The notes under the pieces: generated by a model
The model's input: only the letters and a program-made list of their open reading frames with translations
Database searches by the model: none
What the model was told of the DNA's origin: nothing
Made by a program: the position numbers and the translations under genes
Assembly: GCA_021773095.1 (NCBI GenBank)
Contig: JAJFKR010000026.1
Coordinates: 62,001 to 126,000 of the forward strand
Direction of reading: 5' to 3'
Origin: Woeseiaceae bacterium
Lineage (GTDB): Bacteria > Pseudomonadota > Gammaproteobacteria > Steroidobacterales > Woeseiaceae
Length of the DNA: 64,000 nucleotides
Shown here: positions 9,348 to 17,113 of the stretch, one piece after another
Layout of the letters: each line of letters starts with the position of its first letter
Numbering within the stretch: the first letter of the stretch is position 1

Positions 9348-9824
9348 GTGTCTGAAAACAACCCGATTACTGTCTTTGCAACGCATGTGTTTGAAGAGAG
9401 CGATGATTACCTGCGCGTATTCGAGTTTCTCGAGGGCGTTGACCGGTTTTATTACATTAACGTCAGCAAGCCGGAGAGTATTCCCGCGTCGGGTGGATTA
9501 CAGGCGATCAAGGATGAGTTGATCGAGCAAATCAAAGCTGCGGAAGCATTATTTATTTTGTCCAGCCTGTACGAGCAACGACCTGACATCGTCGACTTCA
9601 TAATGGATGTCGCTCAAGCCAACCATAAAGGCATGATTGCAATCCGGCCGTTTGGCACCGTCTCCGAAACACCGCCGGAAATGGTTGAGCGCTGCCAGGA
9701 GCACATTGGATGGAATGATCGGGACATGGCCGATGCGCTGCTCCGCCAGGCACGCGGCGAGGACACATCCAGATGGGAGGTCATAGACTTTCCGGGTTTC
9801 GACGCGGACGGGCCCACCGATTAG
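9348..9824 (+). CDS. TIR-like (ThsB/MTH538, DUF1863-type) domain protein
   Basis: A 158-residue protein with a strong ribosome site (GAGGAGG) before GTG 9348. The pattern FATHVFEESDDYLRVFEFL, then an EQIKAAEALFIL strand, an aliphatic-rich helix, KGMIAIRPFG, and HIGWNDRDMADALL near the C-terminus resembles the TIR-like fold of MTH538/ThsB proteins, which have a flavodoxin-like core. The usual glutamate in the DxxxxE(I/V)xxA helix is replaced by aspartate (FIMDVAQA). ThsB proteins make NAD-derived signals in Thoeris phage defence, but no ThsA-like partner is encoded nearby. Function is therefore unknown. The stop overlaps the inferred AUU start of the next gene. Confidence 0.6.
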   Translation: MSENNPITVFATHVFEESDDYLRVFEFLEGVDRFYYINVSKPESIPASGGLQAIKDELIEQIKAAEALFILSSLYEQRPDIVDFIMDVAQANHKGMIAIRPFGTVSETPPEMVERCQEHIGWNDRDMADALLRQARGEDTSRWEVIDFPGFDADGPTD

Positions 9825-10749
9825 ACCGGTCGTAATCGCCCACCGCGGTGCTTCGGGTTATCTCCCGGAACACACACTCCCCGCAAAAGCGCTCGCCTAC
9901 AACATGGGGGCCGATTATCTCGAGCAGGATATTGTCGCGACACATGACGACGCGCTCGTAGTGTTGCACGACGTTCACCTTGACCGTGTCAGCAATGTCG
10001 CGAATATATTCCCAGCTCGCAAACGCGCGGATGGCCGCTATTACGTCCGCGATTTTACTCTGGCCGAAATCAAACAACTGAGCGTGCACGAGCGACTCAA
10101 GGCCGACGGAACACCGGTGTATCCGGGTCGTTCCCGGCCGGGCGACGAAAATTACCCGATACAAACTTTCGCCGAAGAACTCACTTTCATCGCAGATCTG
10201 CAAGCGAACGAAGGGCGACCGGTCGGCATATACCCCGAGATCAAACGTCCGGCCTGGCACCGGGAAGAGGGCGTGGACATCACTGCATTGTTTTTGAACG
10301 TGCTGCGAGATTTTGACTACAACATGCACGGCGATCCGGTCTACGTTCAGTGCTTTGACGACCGCGAACTCGTTCGCATCAGGGAGATCCACCATTGTGA
10401 GCTGAAGCTCATTCAGCTAATTGGTGATAACCAATGGGGTGAGGCGGAGACCGACTATGACCAGCTCTGCAGCGTTCCCGGACTCAAGCGTCTCGCGAAC
10501 ACAGTGGATGGGATCGGTCCATGGATCAACCGCTTGTACCGGCGTGGCCCAGACGATCAGATCAACGACTCAGGACTTGTGTCCAACGCACATAAAGAAG
10601 GGCTGGCGGTGCATCCATTTACGTTTCGAAGCGATGACTTGCCACCCGGTTTCGACTCCTTTGGGGAACTATTGCGCTTCACAATCGACGAACTCTCTAT
10701 AGACGGCTTGTTCACGGATTTTCCGGATCTGGCAAGAGGTCATCAATGA
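9820..10749 (+). CDS. Glycerophosphodiester phosphodiesterase (GlpQ type)
   Basis: This enzyme splits glycerophosphodiesters to glycerol-3-phosphate and an alcohol. The catalytic HRGASGYLPEHT motif is at 9841-9876, upstream of the first ATG (9904), so that ATG cannot be the start. LEQDIV (metal glutamate), HDVHLDR (catalytic histidine) and IYPEIKRP follow, with VHPFTFRSD and GLFTDFPD near the end. The whole sequence tracks E. coli GlpQ. The open frame upstream (to a stop at 9784) holds no ATG, GTG or TTG. An ATT at 9820 overlaps the previous stop as ATTAG and is my preferred start, giving 309 residues. There is no signal peptide, unlike GlpQ, so it is either cytoplasmic or has lost its leader. 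Confidence 0.85.
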   Translation: MRPVVIAHRGASGYLPEHTLPAKALAYNMGADYLEQDIVATHDDALVVLHDVHLDRVSNVANIFPARKRADGRYYVRDFTLAEIKQLSVHERLKADGTPVYPGRSRPGDENYPIQTFAEELTFIADLQANEGRPVGIYPEIKRPAWHREEGVDITALFLNVLRDFDYNMHGDPVYVQCFDDRELVRIREIHHCELKLIQLIGDNQWGEAETDYDQLCSVPGLKRLANTVDGIGPWINRLYRRGPDDQINDSGLVSNAHKEGLAVHPFTFRSDDLPPGFDSFGELLRFTIDELSIDGLFTDFPDLARGHQ

Positions 10750-11195
10750 AAAAACTCCTGCTTGTTTGCACAATACTGGCGTGGGCGCCGCTGGCCACTG
10801 CCGACATCAATTTGAATCTCGCGAGCTACAGCGGCAAAGTTGTAATCATCGATTTCTGGGCATCCTGGTGCGTACCCTGCCGCCGTTCTTTTCCATGGAT
10901 GAACGCGATGCATGACAAATATGCGGATCACGGCCTGGTAATAATCGCCGTTAATGTTGACCGTTCAGCCGATGACGCAGCCCGGTTTCTGGCGAAGTAC
11001 CCCGCACGATTCGATATCGTTTACGACCCACAAGGACGTTTGGCGAAAGAATACGGGGTAGAAGTTATGCCTACTTCGATCATATTGGACAGAGCCAGCG
11101 AGATCGTCGCCCGCCATGCCGGATTCAAGGTCAGGAAACAAGATGAATACGAGGCCACGATAGTGGCTGCGCTGAAACTTGAGAGCAAAAAATGA
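10746..11195 (+). CDS. TlpA-type thioredoxin-like protein (exported)
   Basis: 149 residues with a signal peptide (about residues 1-19, ending near ATA) and a thioredoxin fold. The active site WCVPC sits in FWASWCVPCRRSFPW, and the cis-proline is in VEVMPTSII. The helix after VNVDRSADDAARF is the TlpA/ResA-type insertion. It probably reduces or exchanges disulfides on exported partners. ATG 10746 overlaps the preceding stop (ATGA), and its own stop overlaps the DUF4266 gene, so it is the first member of a coupled redox cluster. A resA-like role in cytochrome or metal-site maturation is inference. Confidence 0.9.
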   Translation: MKKLLLVCTILAWAPLATADINLNLASYSGKVVIIDFWASWCVPCRRSFPWMNAMHDKYADHGLVIIAVNVDRSADDAARFLAKYPARFDIVYDPQGRLAKEYGVEVMPTSIILDRASEIVARHAGFKVRKQDEYEATIVAALKLESKK

Positions 11196-11404
11196 AGACT
11201 GTTCTGGCGATCGGAATTTTACTGATTTGCAGTGCTTGCACGTCGATGGGCGTTGAACCCTGGGAACGTGACGTTCTCGCGAAAGACGAAATGCAGCTGA
11301 CGACAGACGCTCTTGAAGCGGCCACGGATGATCACATTTATTTCAGCAAAGAGGCATCCAGCGGCGGCCGCGGATTCGGTGGCGGCGGATGCGGATGTAA
11401 TTGA
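11192..11404 (+). CDS. DUF4266 small lipoprotein with Gly/Cys tail
   Basis: A 70-residue predicted lipoprotein. The signal sequence ends in a lipobox (ICSAC), followed by the EPWERDVLAKDEM core typical of DUF4266 and a C-terminal tail of glycines closing with GGGGCGCN. The tail cysteines could bind metal or accept electrons from the neighbouring thioredoxin; that is inference. ATG 11192 overlaps the TlpA stop. From memory, DUF4266 proteins are usually encoded with TlpA-like, DUF3570 and ApbE proteins, as here. The molecular function is unknown. Confidence 0.85.
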   Translation: MKTVLAIGILLICSACTSMGVEPWERDVLAKDEMQLTTDALEAATDDHIYFSKEASSGGRGFGGGGCGCN

Positions 11405-11414
11405 GGGCCTGGCA

Positions 11415-12725
11415 ATGAGTCGAAGCAAAGAACGTTCGATTTCAGTGGCTCTCGCGACAGCAACGTGCGGATTGCTGGGCTCCTCAATTCCGGCCGTCGT
11501 GGACGCGCAGGAAGAGCCAAACTGGGATATCAACACGTCGCTGCTGTACTACGGAGAGGACGAAGACCGGGTTCAGGAATTCAGCCTGAAGGCCATCATT
11601 CGAAGACTTTATACCGATGATCGAGTCTTTACGTTTGGGCTCACTATCGACGGGCTAACCGGCGCATCGCCGAGTGGCGCCATACCACTTGATAGCCCAC
11701 AGACAATTACCAACGCATCGGGCAATTCCGTGTATACGGTTCCCGCGGGCGAGCTCCCACTGGATGAAGAGTTTCGGGATACGCGGGTCGCAATTACTGC
11801 CAATTGGCAACAACCTGTGGGTGAATCGAGCCAGGTGAATATCGGCGCGAGCGCTTCCAAAGAGTACGATTACCTGCATTTTGGTCTGAGCGGGCGCTTC
11901 TCGAAGGACTTTAATAAACGCAATACGACGGTTTCGGCTGGATTTGCGGTCGCAAGCGACGAAAATGACCCTGAAGGTGGTGCGCCGATTCCATTAAGCT
12001 CTTTACTCGATATTGGAGATCTGAGTAACCACCTCGGCACAGATGATAAAGATATCGTGGATGTCGTGCTCGGCGTATCGCAAGTCATCTCGCGGAATCT
12101 TGTAGTGCAGGCCAATTACTCTTTCAGTAATGAGAGCGGTTATCTAAACAACCCTTTCAAGATACTCAGCGTTGTCGATGCAACAACCGGTGATACGATT
12201 TCCCGCGTTGCCGGACCCGGTGGTGGTCCTTCGCATGAATTCCTGTTCGAAAACCGCCCCAATGACCGCAGCAAACAAAGCCTGTACACGCAGGCCAAGT
12301 ATTACATGGACGGCAATGTGCTCGATGCCTCTTACCGCTACATGACCGACGACTGGGAAATAGACTCGCACACGATCGATCTCCGCTATCGCTGGCCAGT
12401 CGGCAATGACAAATACCTGGAACCGCACCTGCGCTTTTACACGCAGACAGAAGCCGAGTTTTATCGCCTTAGCATTATTGATGGAGCTCCTTTGCCCGTA
12501 TATGCGTCGTCGGATTACCGGCTTGGCGATTTTGACGCGATGACAGCAGGCCTGAAATTCGGCTGGAAAACCAGCGACAATAATGACATGAGTGTGAGGG
12601 TTGAGCTCTACCAGCAATCCGGATCGATTCCTGGCGGTCAGATCATCGGGAATCAGGCGGCTCGTAACAATTATCCTGACCTGAATGCGATAATCGCCCA
12701 GTTCAGTTACCGGTTTAAGAGATAA
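11415..12725 (+). CDS. DUF3570 outer-membrane beta-barrel protein
   Basis: 436 residues. The start ATG 11415 was chosen because it gives a signal peptide (about 1-31, ending VDA-QEE). The frame opens earlier, but inside the DUF4266 gene. The mature chain has alternating amphipathic strands and ends in FSYRFKR, typical of a barrel with a C-terminal aromatic beta-signal. Residues 79-85 read DGLTGAS, resembling the D-x-x-(S/T)-G-A-(S/T) site on which ApbE enzymes attach FMN, and apbE follows directly. A flavin-bearing outer-membrane component is therefore possible but unproven. No close enzyme family is recognised. Confidence 0.85.
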   Translation: MSRSKERSISVALATATCGLLGSSIPAVVDAQEEPNWDINTSLLYYGEDEDRVQEFSLKAIIRRLYTDDRVFTFGLTIDGLTGASPSGAIPLDSPQTITNASGNSVYTVPAGELPLDEEFRDTRVAITANWQQPVGESSQVNIGASASKEYDYLHFGLSGRFSKDFNKRNTTVSAGFAVASDENDPEGGAPIPLSSLLDIGDLSNHLGTDDKDIVDVVLGVSQVISRNLVVQANYSFSNESGYLNNPFKILSVVDATTGDTISRVAGPGGGPSHEFLFENRPNDRSKQSLYTQAKYYMDGNVLDASYRYMTDDWEIDSHTIDLRYRWPVGNDKYLEPHLRFYTQTEAEFYRLSIIDGAPLPVYASSDYRLGDFDAMTAGLKFGWKTSDNNDMSVRVELYQQSGSIPGGQIIGNQAARNNYPDLNAIIAQFSYRFKR

Positions 12726-12781
12726 ACCGCGAAATCAGCATTGCAGTACTAGAGCACGGCTATTCTGGCCGGTTTCAGGCT

Positions 12782-13609
12782 ATGGGTAGTCCCTGCGAGC
12801 TGTTGTGCGAGCTTGAATCGTCAAGAGACGCGGAAATGATGACAGCGATTGTTGCTGCGGAAGCGTGGCGAATCGAAGAAAAACTCAGCCGATATATTGA
12901 CGGAAACATCATTCATCAAATCAATTCAGCAAACGGCAAACCGGTCGAAGTTGATAGCGAGACCGCACAATTACTGGATTTCGCCGAGACCCTGTTCTCT
13001 TTGAGCGAAGGCGCATTCGATATCACGTCAGGGGTACTCCGCGGAGCATGGACCTTTGACGGCAGCGACAATATTCCGGCAAGGCCTGAAGTTGAGGCTC
13101 TGTTGATCCATGTCGGCTGGGACAAGGGCAATTGGCAAAGCCCGGTGCTAACCTTGCCTGGGAATATGGAAATAGACCTCGGTGGCATCGGCAAGGAATA
13201 CGCGGTCGATCGCGCCGTCAATATTCTTCGGGCGGATAGTGATAAACCGTTCCTGGTAAATTTTGGTGGCGACCTCGCTGTGACCGGACCACCACAGGCA
13301 CGAAAAGCCTGGACCGTCGGAATTGAAGCCGTTGAGCAGGGCGAAGCAACCCAACTGATCGAATTACGCCAGGGAGCTTTGGCGACCAGTGGCGACGCAC
13401 GACGCTTCCTGAAAAGGGACGGCGTTCGTTACGGGCATGTGATCGATCCTCGCACGGGCTGGCCCGTCGAGGAGGCCGCGTCATCCATCACCGTAGCCGC
13501 GGATACTTGTACGCAGGCCGGCATGTTATCGACGCTGGCGATGCTAAAGGGGGCATCCGCCGAGAGTTTCCTGGACAAGCAATCGGAGCAGTATTGGTGT
13601 CATCGGTAA
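12782..13609 (+). CDS. apbE: FAD:protein FMN transferase (ApbE)
   Basis: ApbE transfers FMN from FAD to a threonine or serine of exported redox proteins. Seen: MGSPCELL at the start, IDLGGIGKEYAVD (the conserved GGIAKGYAVD block), NFGGDLAV, and HVIDPRTGWPV carrying the metal and flavin contacts. The length is at least 275 residues. The start is unresolved. The conserved F-x-A-M-G segment begins upstream of ATG 12782 and the frame stays open to a stop at 12716, yet only ATA, ATT or ATC codons offer starts there. No signal peptide can be seen, odd for an enzyme that works outside the cytoplasm. It follows the DUF3570 gene by 56 bp. Confidence 0.88.
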   Translation: MGSPCELLCELESSRDAEMMTAIVAAEAWRIEEKLSRYIDGNIIHQINSANGKPVEVDSETAQLLDFAETLFSLSEGAFDITSGVLRGAWTFDGSDNIPARPEVEALLIHVGWDKGNWQSPVLTLPGNMEIDLGGIGKEYAVDRAVNILRADSDKPFLVNFGGDLAVTGPPQARKAWTVGIEAVEQGEATQLIELRQGALATSGDARRFLKRDGVRYGHVIDPRTGWPVEEAASSITVAADTCTQAGMLSTLAMLKGASAESFLDKQSEQYWCHR

Positions 13610-13784
13610 TTCAGTAGTGCTATTTTCCATTCAAAACCGTTTGTTACCCATTGTTTTTATAGATAATATTGATATATTGTCTTTTTAATAGTGACCATCC
13701 ATGGTCTTCAACGTACGATTGACCCTTGTCAGGATTGAGAACTCGGTCCTTTATTGATCAACGAAATCAATTAATCATGATGCG

Positions 13785-14333
13785 ATGTTTGTAGAACTCC
13801 CCAATGAACTGATCTTCATCGCCGGTGGGACATTCCTGCTGGGCTGGATTCTGGCTGCGATCACCAGCAACCTGACCGCACGTCGTCGCGCAAAGAAACG
13901 CGATCCGCGTGATGATCGAATTCGCGGTCTGGAAGCCGAGTTACGAATTGCACAGTCCGATTCCAGCGATTCCAGAACGACGCTGGAGAAGCTCGAAGAT
14001 GAGCTCAAAGAAACGACCATCGGACTCGAGCGACGTGATAATGTCATTACCGACCAACAATCCAAGATTGAAAAAGTATCGTCGGACCTAAAGGACTCAG
14101 TTTTGAAAACGCGCGAGTTGCGCGCCGAACTTACGGATCGCGCCACCGCAAGCGTTCATGCCGAAGCTAAGATCCGCGAGGTCGAGACTGAGCTGTCTGT
14201 CGCTCAGGCTTCGACTGATATGATAGCGACCGGAGTTCTTGATTATTCTTTCATACCCGACCAGCAGGATCCGGATGCCGACATCGATGACGATGACGAC
14301 GTATCGGACGCGACCGGCAAAGCATCCAGCTAG
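13785..14333 (+). CDS. Membrane-anchored coiled-coil protein, unknown
   Basis: 182 residues. One N-terminal membrane helix (about 8-27) is followed by a basic stretch (RRRAKKRDPRDD), then about 110 residues of heptad-rich, charged coiled coil (LEKLEDELKETT, KIEKVSSDLKDS), and an acidic tail with DADIDDDDDVSD. It resembles no enzyme. The topology suggests a cytoplasmic coiled coil tethered to the inner membrane. A 175-bp AT-rich gap upstream (13610-13784) probably holds its promoter. The 3-prime end overlaps the MbnP-like gene. It may be a scaffold, but I do not recognise the family. Confidence 0.7.
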   Translation: MFVELPNELIFIAGGTFLLGWILAAITSNLTARRRAKKRDPRDDRIRGLEAELRIAQSDSSDSRTTLEKLEDELKETTIGLERRDNVITDQQSKIEKVSSDLKDSVLKTRELRAELTDRATASVHAEAKIREVETELSVAQASTDMIATGVLDYSFIPDQQDPDADIDDDDDVSDATGKASS

Positions 14334-15111
14334 CTACCTACTGCTCGCCATATTCCTGATCTGCCTGAGCGCGTGCTCCGCGAAACGCATTCCCGTGCAC
14401 GTCGATTTTGAAGCTTCATGGGCAGGACAAGCGCTCCGCTGCGAGGGCGCCGATATGGCTCTGACCGACCTCAGATTCTTCGTATCCAATGTGATATTGC
14501 TTGATGCGAACGGAGTCCAGCACAACGTCACGCTGACTCCCGACGAGCGCTGGCAGCAAGACGGCGTCGCCCTTATTGACCTTGAGAGCGGTAACAAGGC
14601 ATGCAGCAATGGTACTGCTGACATGAACCCGAGCATTAAGGGCACGGTAGTGGCTGGCGAGTTTGTCGCGCTGAAATTCTCGGTCGGTGTACCGTTCGAA
14701 TTGAACCACGCAAATCCACTGCTCGCGCAGCCACCGCTCGACCGGGCTGCTATGCACTGGCACTGGCGCTCGGGATACAAGTTCTTGCGTGCGGGGGTTT
14801 CCAATGCGACCGACGGCTTCTGGATTCACCTTGGCAGTACCGGTTGCGAGGGCACCATCCAGAACATTACCGGCTGCCATTTTCCCAATCGTGTAAGCGT
14901 CGAATTACCCGGCTTTTCAGCAGACACCAATACAATCACAGTCGATTTGGCTGAGCTGTTTACTGGTGTCGATCTGGACGATGGCGTGCGAGACGACTGT
15001 TCTTCCAGCCCGGCAGAATCAACCTGCGCAAGACCGTTTGAGTCTTTAGGGTTGGCATTCAAAGGCGAGACGCATCAGCGGGCTCAACGCGTGTTTCAGA
15101 GGCGACATTGA
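14293..15111 (+). CDS. MbnP-family copper-associated lipoprotein (metallo-mystery pair, four-Cys)
   Basis: About 272 residues. The lipobox LSAC suggests a lipoprotein. MALTDLRFFVSN, MHWHWRSGYKF, LGSTGCEG and ITGCHFPNR match the MbnP (AZL_007920/MXAN_0976) family. Additional cysteines at LRCEG, KACSN, DDCSS and STCAR supply its four-Cys character. In methanobactin operons MbnP binds copper, and one of its tryptophans is converted to kynurenine by its diheme partner MbnH; the WHW block here holds candidate tryptophans. ATG 14293 is preferred, with alternatives at 14275 and 14287; all overlap the upstream gene. The stop overlaps the MbnH start. Confidence 0.88.
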   Translation: MTTYRTRPAKHPASYLLLAIFLICLSACSAKRIPVHVDFEASWAGQALRCEGADMALTDLRFFVSNVILLDANGVQHNVTLTPDERWQQDGVALIDLESGNKACSNGTADMNPSIKGTVVAGEFVALKFSVGVPFELNHANPLLAQPPLDRAAMHWHWRSGYKFLRAGVSNATDGFWIHLGSTGCEGTIQNITGCHFPNRVSVELPGFSADTNTITVDLAELFTGVDLDDGVRDDCSSSPAESTCARPFESLGLAFKGETHQRAQRVFQRRH

Positions 15112-16247
15112 AGCCGTTAATCGGAGTGGTCGGCGGCGGCCTCATCATCGTTATTGCAGTGGTGTTAAACCTTTCACGATCCGCCACTTACGACTGGCGT
15201 TTGCCCGACGGATTCCCGGCGCCGAAGGTGCCGCAGGACAATTCGATGACGGAGACAAAAGTCGAGTTAGGCCGCTGGCTGTTCTACGACACGCGTTTGT
15301 CGGGAAACACTACGATGTCATGTGCCACCTGCCATCTTCAGGAACTGGCTTTTACGGACGGCAAATCTACGGCGGTAGGTTCAACAGGGGTTGTGCATCC
15401 GCGTAGTTCGATGAGCCTCGTCAACACGGCGTACGCCAGCCGCCTGACCTGGGCGAACCCGCTACTGGACCGGCTGGAAGATCAGGCACTCACTCCGTTG
15501 CTGGGTGACAACCCGGTTGAAATGGGAATGGCCGGACGGGAGGCTGAAATTGGTGCGTTGCTGCAGTCCGACGAGAAGTACCGAGAGCTGGCCCGAGCCG
15601 CGTTTCCAAATGATGAGAATCCATATTCCGTGCTGAATGCTGTGCGCTCAATCGCCTCGTTCGTGCGCTCGATAGTCAGCTATGACTCACCGTACGATCG
15701 ATATGTCGCGGGTGAAGCGACGGCTCTGTCGCCATCGGCGGAAAGAGGTTTGGAATTGTTTTTCTCCGAAAAAGTGGAATGCTTTCATTGTCACGGTGGC
15801 TTCAATTTTACGGATAGCAGCACGCACGCGAATTCAAATATCGATCAGGTTGGATTCCACAACAACGGGCTGTACAACATCAATGCAACCGGTGCGTACC
15901 CCCCGGACAACACCGGTTTGTACGACATGACCGGGCAAGTACGCGACATGGGGCGATTCAAGGCGCCATCGCTCAGAAATATCCTGCTGACGGCCCCCTA
16001 TATGCACGATGGCAGCATCGCCACGATCGAAGACGTTCTCGATCATTATTCCCGTGGCGGGCGATTGATTGAGGATGGGGATAACAGCGGCGATGGTCGC
16101 TTGAGCCCGTTCAAGTCCGAGTTCGTTGGCGGGTTTGAATTGACCGATACCGAACGCGCGGACCTCATCGAGTTTCTTTCGTCGCTGACAGATAAGTCCG
16201 TAACAACTAATGAACGCTGGGCGGACCCGTTCGAACCGCAATCGTGA
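15108..16247 (+). CDS. MbnH-family di-heme peroxidase-like enzyme
   Basis: 379 residues of the bacterial di-heme cytochrome c peroxidase/MauG superfamily. Heme-binding motifs are CATCH (about residue 66) and CFHCH (about residue 225). The GRWLFYDTRLSG start and the FKAPSLRNILLTAPYMHDG block are typical, with M/H ligands in the latter. One N-terminal membrane or signal segment suggests periplasmic location. TTG 15108 overlaps the MbnP stop (TTGA), making this a tight MbnP/MbnH pair. The partner reaction (tryptophan oxidation in MbnP) is known for the family and inferred here. It needs cytochrome c maturation; a ccmI-like gene is at the end of the window. Confidence 0.9.
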   Translation: MKPLIGVVGGGLIIVIAVVLNLSRSATYDWRLPDGFPAPKVPQDNSMTETKVELGRWLFYDTRLSGNTTMSCATCHLQELAFTDGKSTAVGSTGVVHPRSSMSLVNTAYASRLTWANPLLDRLEDQALTPLLGDNPVEMGMAGREAEIGALLQSDEKYRELARAAFPNDENPYSVLNAVRSIASFVRSIVSYDSPYDRYVAGEATALSPSAERGLELFFSEKVECFHCHGGFNFTDSSTHANSNIDQVGFHNNGLYNINATGAYPPDNTGLYDMTGQVRDMGRFKAPSLRNILLTAPYMHDGSIATIEDVLDHYSRGGRLIEDGDNSGDGRLSPFKSEFVGGFELTDTERADLIEFLSSLTDKSVTTNERWADPFEPQS

Positions 16248-16863
16248 GTCCGGATTTTCGCCACGCAGCGTAGAGCAGCACAAACCATATCTGCATCAGC
16301 AGCGCCGAAATCCATTCAGTGCGATTTTGGAAGTTGTCCGGTCCAATACCCAAGGACTTTAGCAACAAATTCAAAAGTCCAAGGATGAACGGCGTTGCTA
16401 TGACGCTTAACATTGCCGTACGCAGCCGGGATTTCGGCATCGAAATTGTCAGTAAAATCTGTGCCAGGGCCGTCCCCAGAAAATAAAAATAAACGCCAAA
16501 GTGCCGCATGAATTCATAAAACGGCTGTTTGGTGCCCAGAAATGTTACGTAGATAACCAGCGCTACGGCACCGGTGACACCGCTGATTAGAATGGCCCGC
16601 CCACGGCGAGACGTTGGCACGACTTGCTTTAGCCACTCGACACCCATCCACCACAAAATCACGAGAAAGGCGGCCTGAGGGAGCAATACAGCTCTAAACG
16701 GCATGCTGCCGGGTAGATAGCGCCCCGTCGCGCTGATCGACGTGCAGCCATCCAGCAACGGCATGCAAGCGGGAAGGATGCCGGCCTGCTGGTTGAGCCA
16801 ATAGGCCGTTGTGACTCCAATGACGGGCGCTAGACCAACGAATAATGGTAGGTAACGAATCAT
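16207..16863 (-). CDS. Multi-pass membrane protein, possible FRAG1/DRAM/Sfk1-like
   Basis: 218 residues with about six hydrophobic segments (near 3-24, 55-75, 92-110, 120-142, 153-172 and 192-208). The luminal-type loop CTSISATGRYLPGSMPFR recalls the FRAG1/DRAM/Sfk1 family, but the match is by eye only. It converges on the MbnH gene and overlaps its 3-prime end by 41 bp. Function is not known. The ATG at 16863 follows an AT-rich stretch. Confidence 0.65.
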   Translation of the reverse strand: MIRYLPLFVGLAPVIGVTTAYWLNQQAGILPACMPLLDGCTSISATGRYLPGSMPFRAVLLPQAAFLVILWWMGVEWLKQVVPTSRRGRAILISGVTGAVALVIYVTFLGTKQPFYEFMRHFGVYFYFLGTALAQILLTISMPKSRLRTAMLSVIATPFILGLLNLLLKSLGIGPDNFQNRTEWISALLMQIWFVLLYAAWRKSGLTIAVRTGPPSVH

Positions 16864-17113
16864 TCTGCTTTAGTTAGTTACACATCGATAGGGGGTTGAT
16901 ACGAGCATTATGACACTCTGGCAACCCATCCTGCTCTCGGCGGTACTGGCATTCGAGCAGGGCATTCGGAACGCACTTCGCGGCCTGGCACCGAGGTACG
17001 CTTCCCTGTGATGCGTACTTGCCCCAATTTTCAGACTATTCGTGATTTCGTAAGATTGCCACCTCGTATGCGCCTCGCGACATTAGGCCCGGAGCAGGCC
17101 CGCAGGGAAGTGA
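16864..17113. other. Intergenic stretch with possible gene remnant
   Basis: This 250-bp gap holds no intact gene. An ORF at 16910-17011 begins MTLWQPILLSAVL, which looks like the N-terminus of a small membrane protein, but after residue 14 it turns into unrelated sequence and stops. It may be a decayed gene start left by the same rearrangements that scarred the next kilobase. The evidence is weak. Confidence 0.3.

Noticed and set aside
9781..10395. 204-codon ORF antisense to the phosphodiesterase
   Set aside because: The sense strand encodes the full GlpQ motif set; the antisense reading shows no family pattern.
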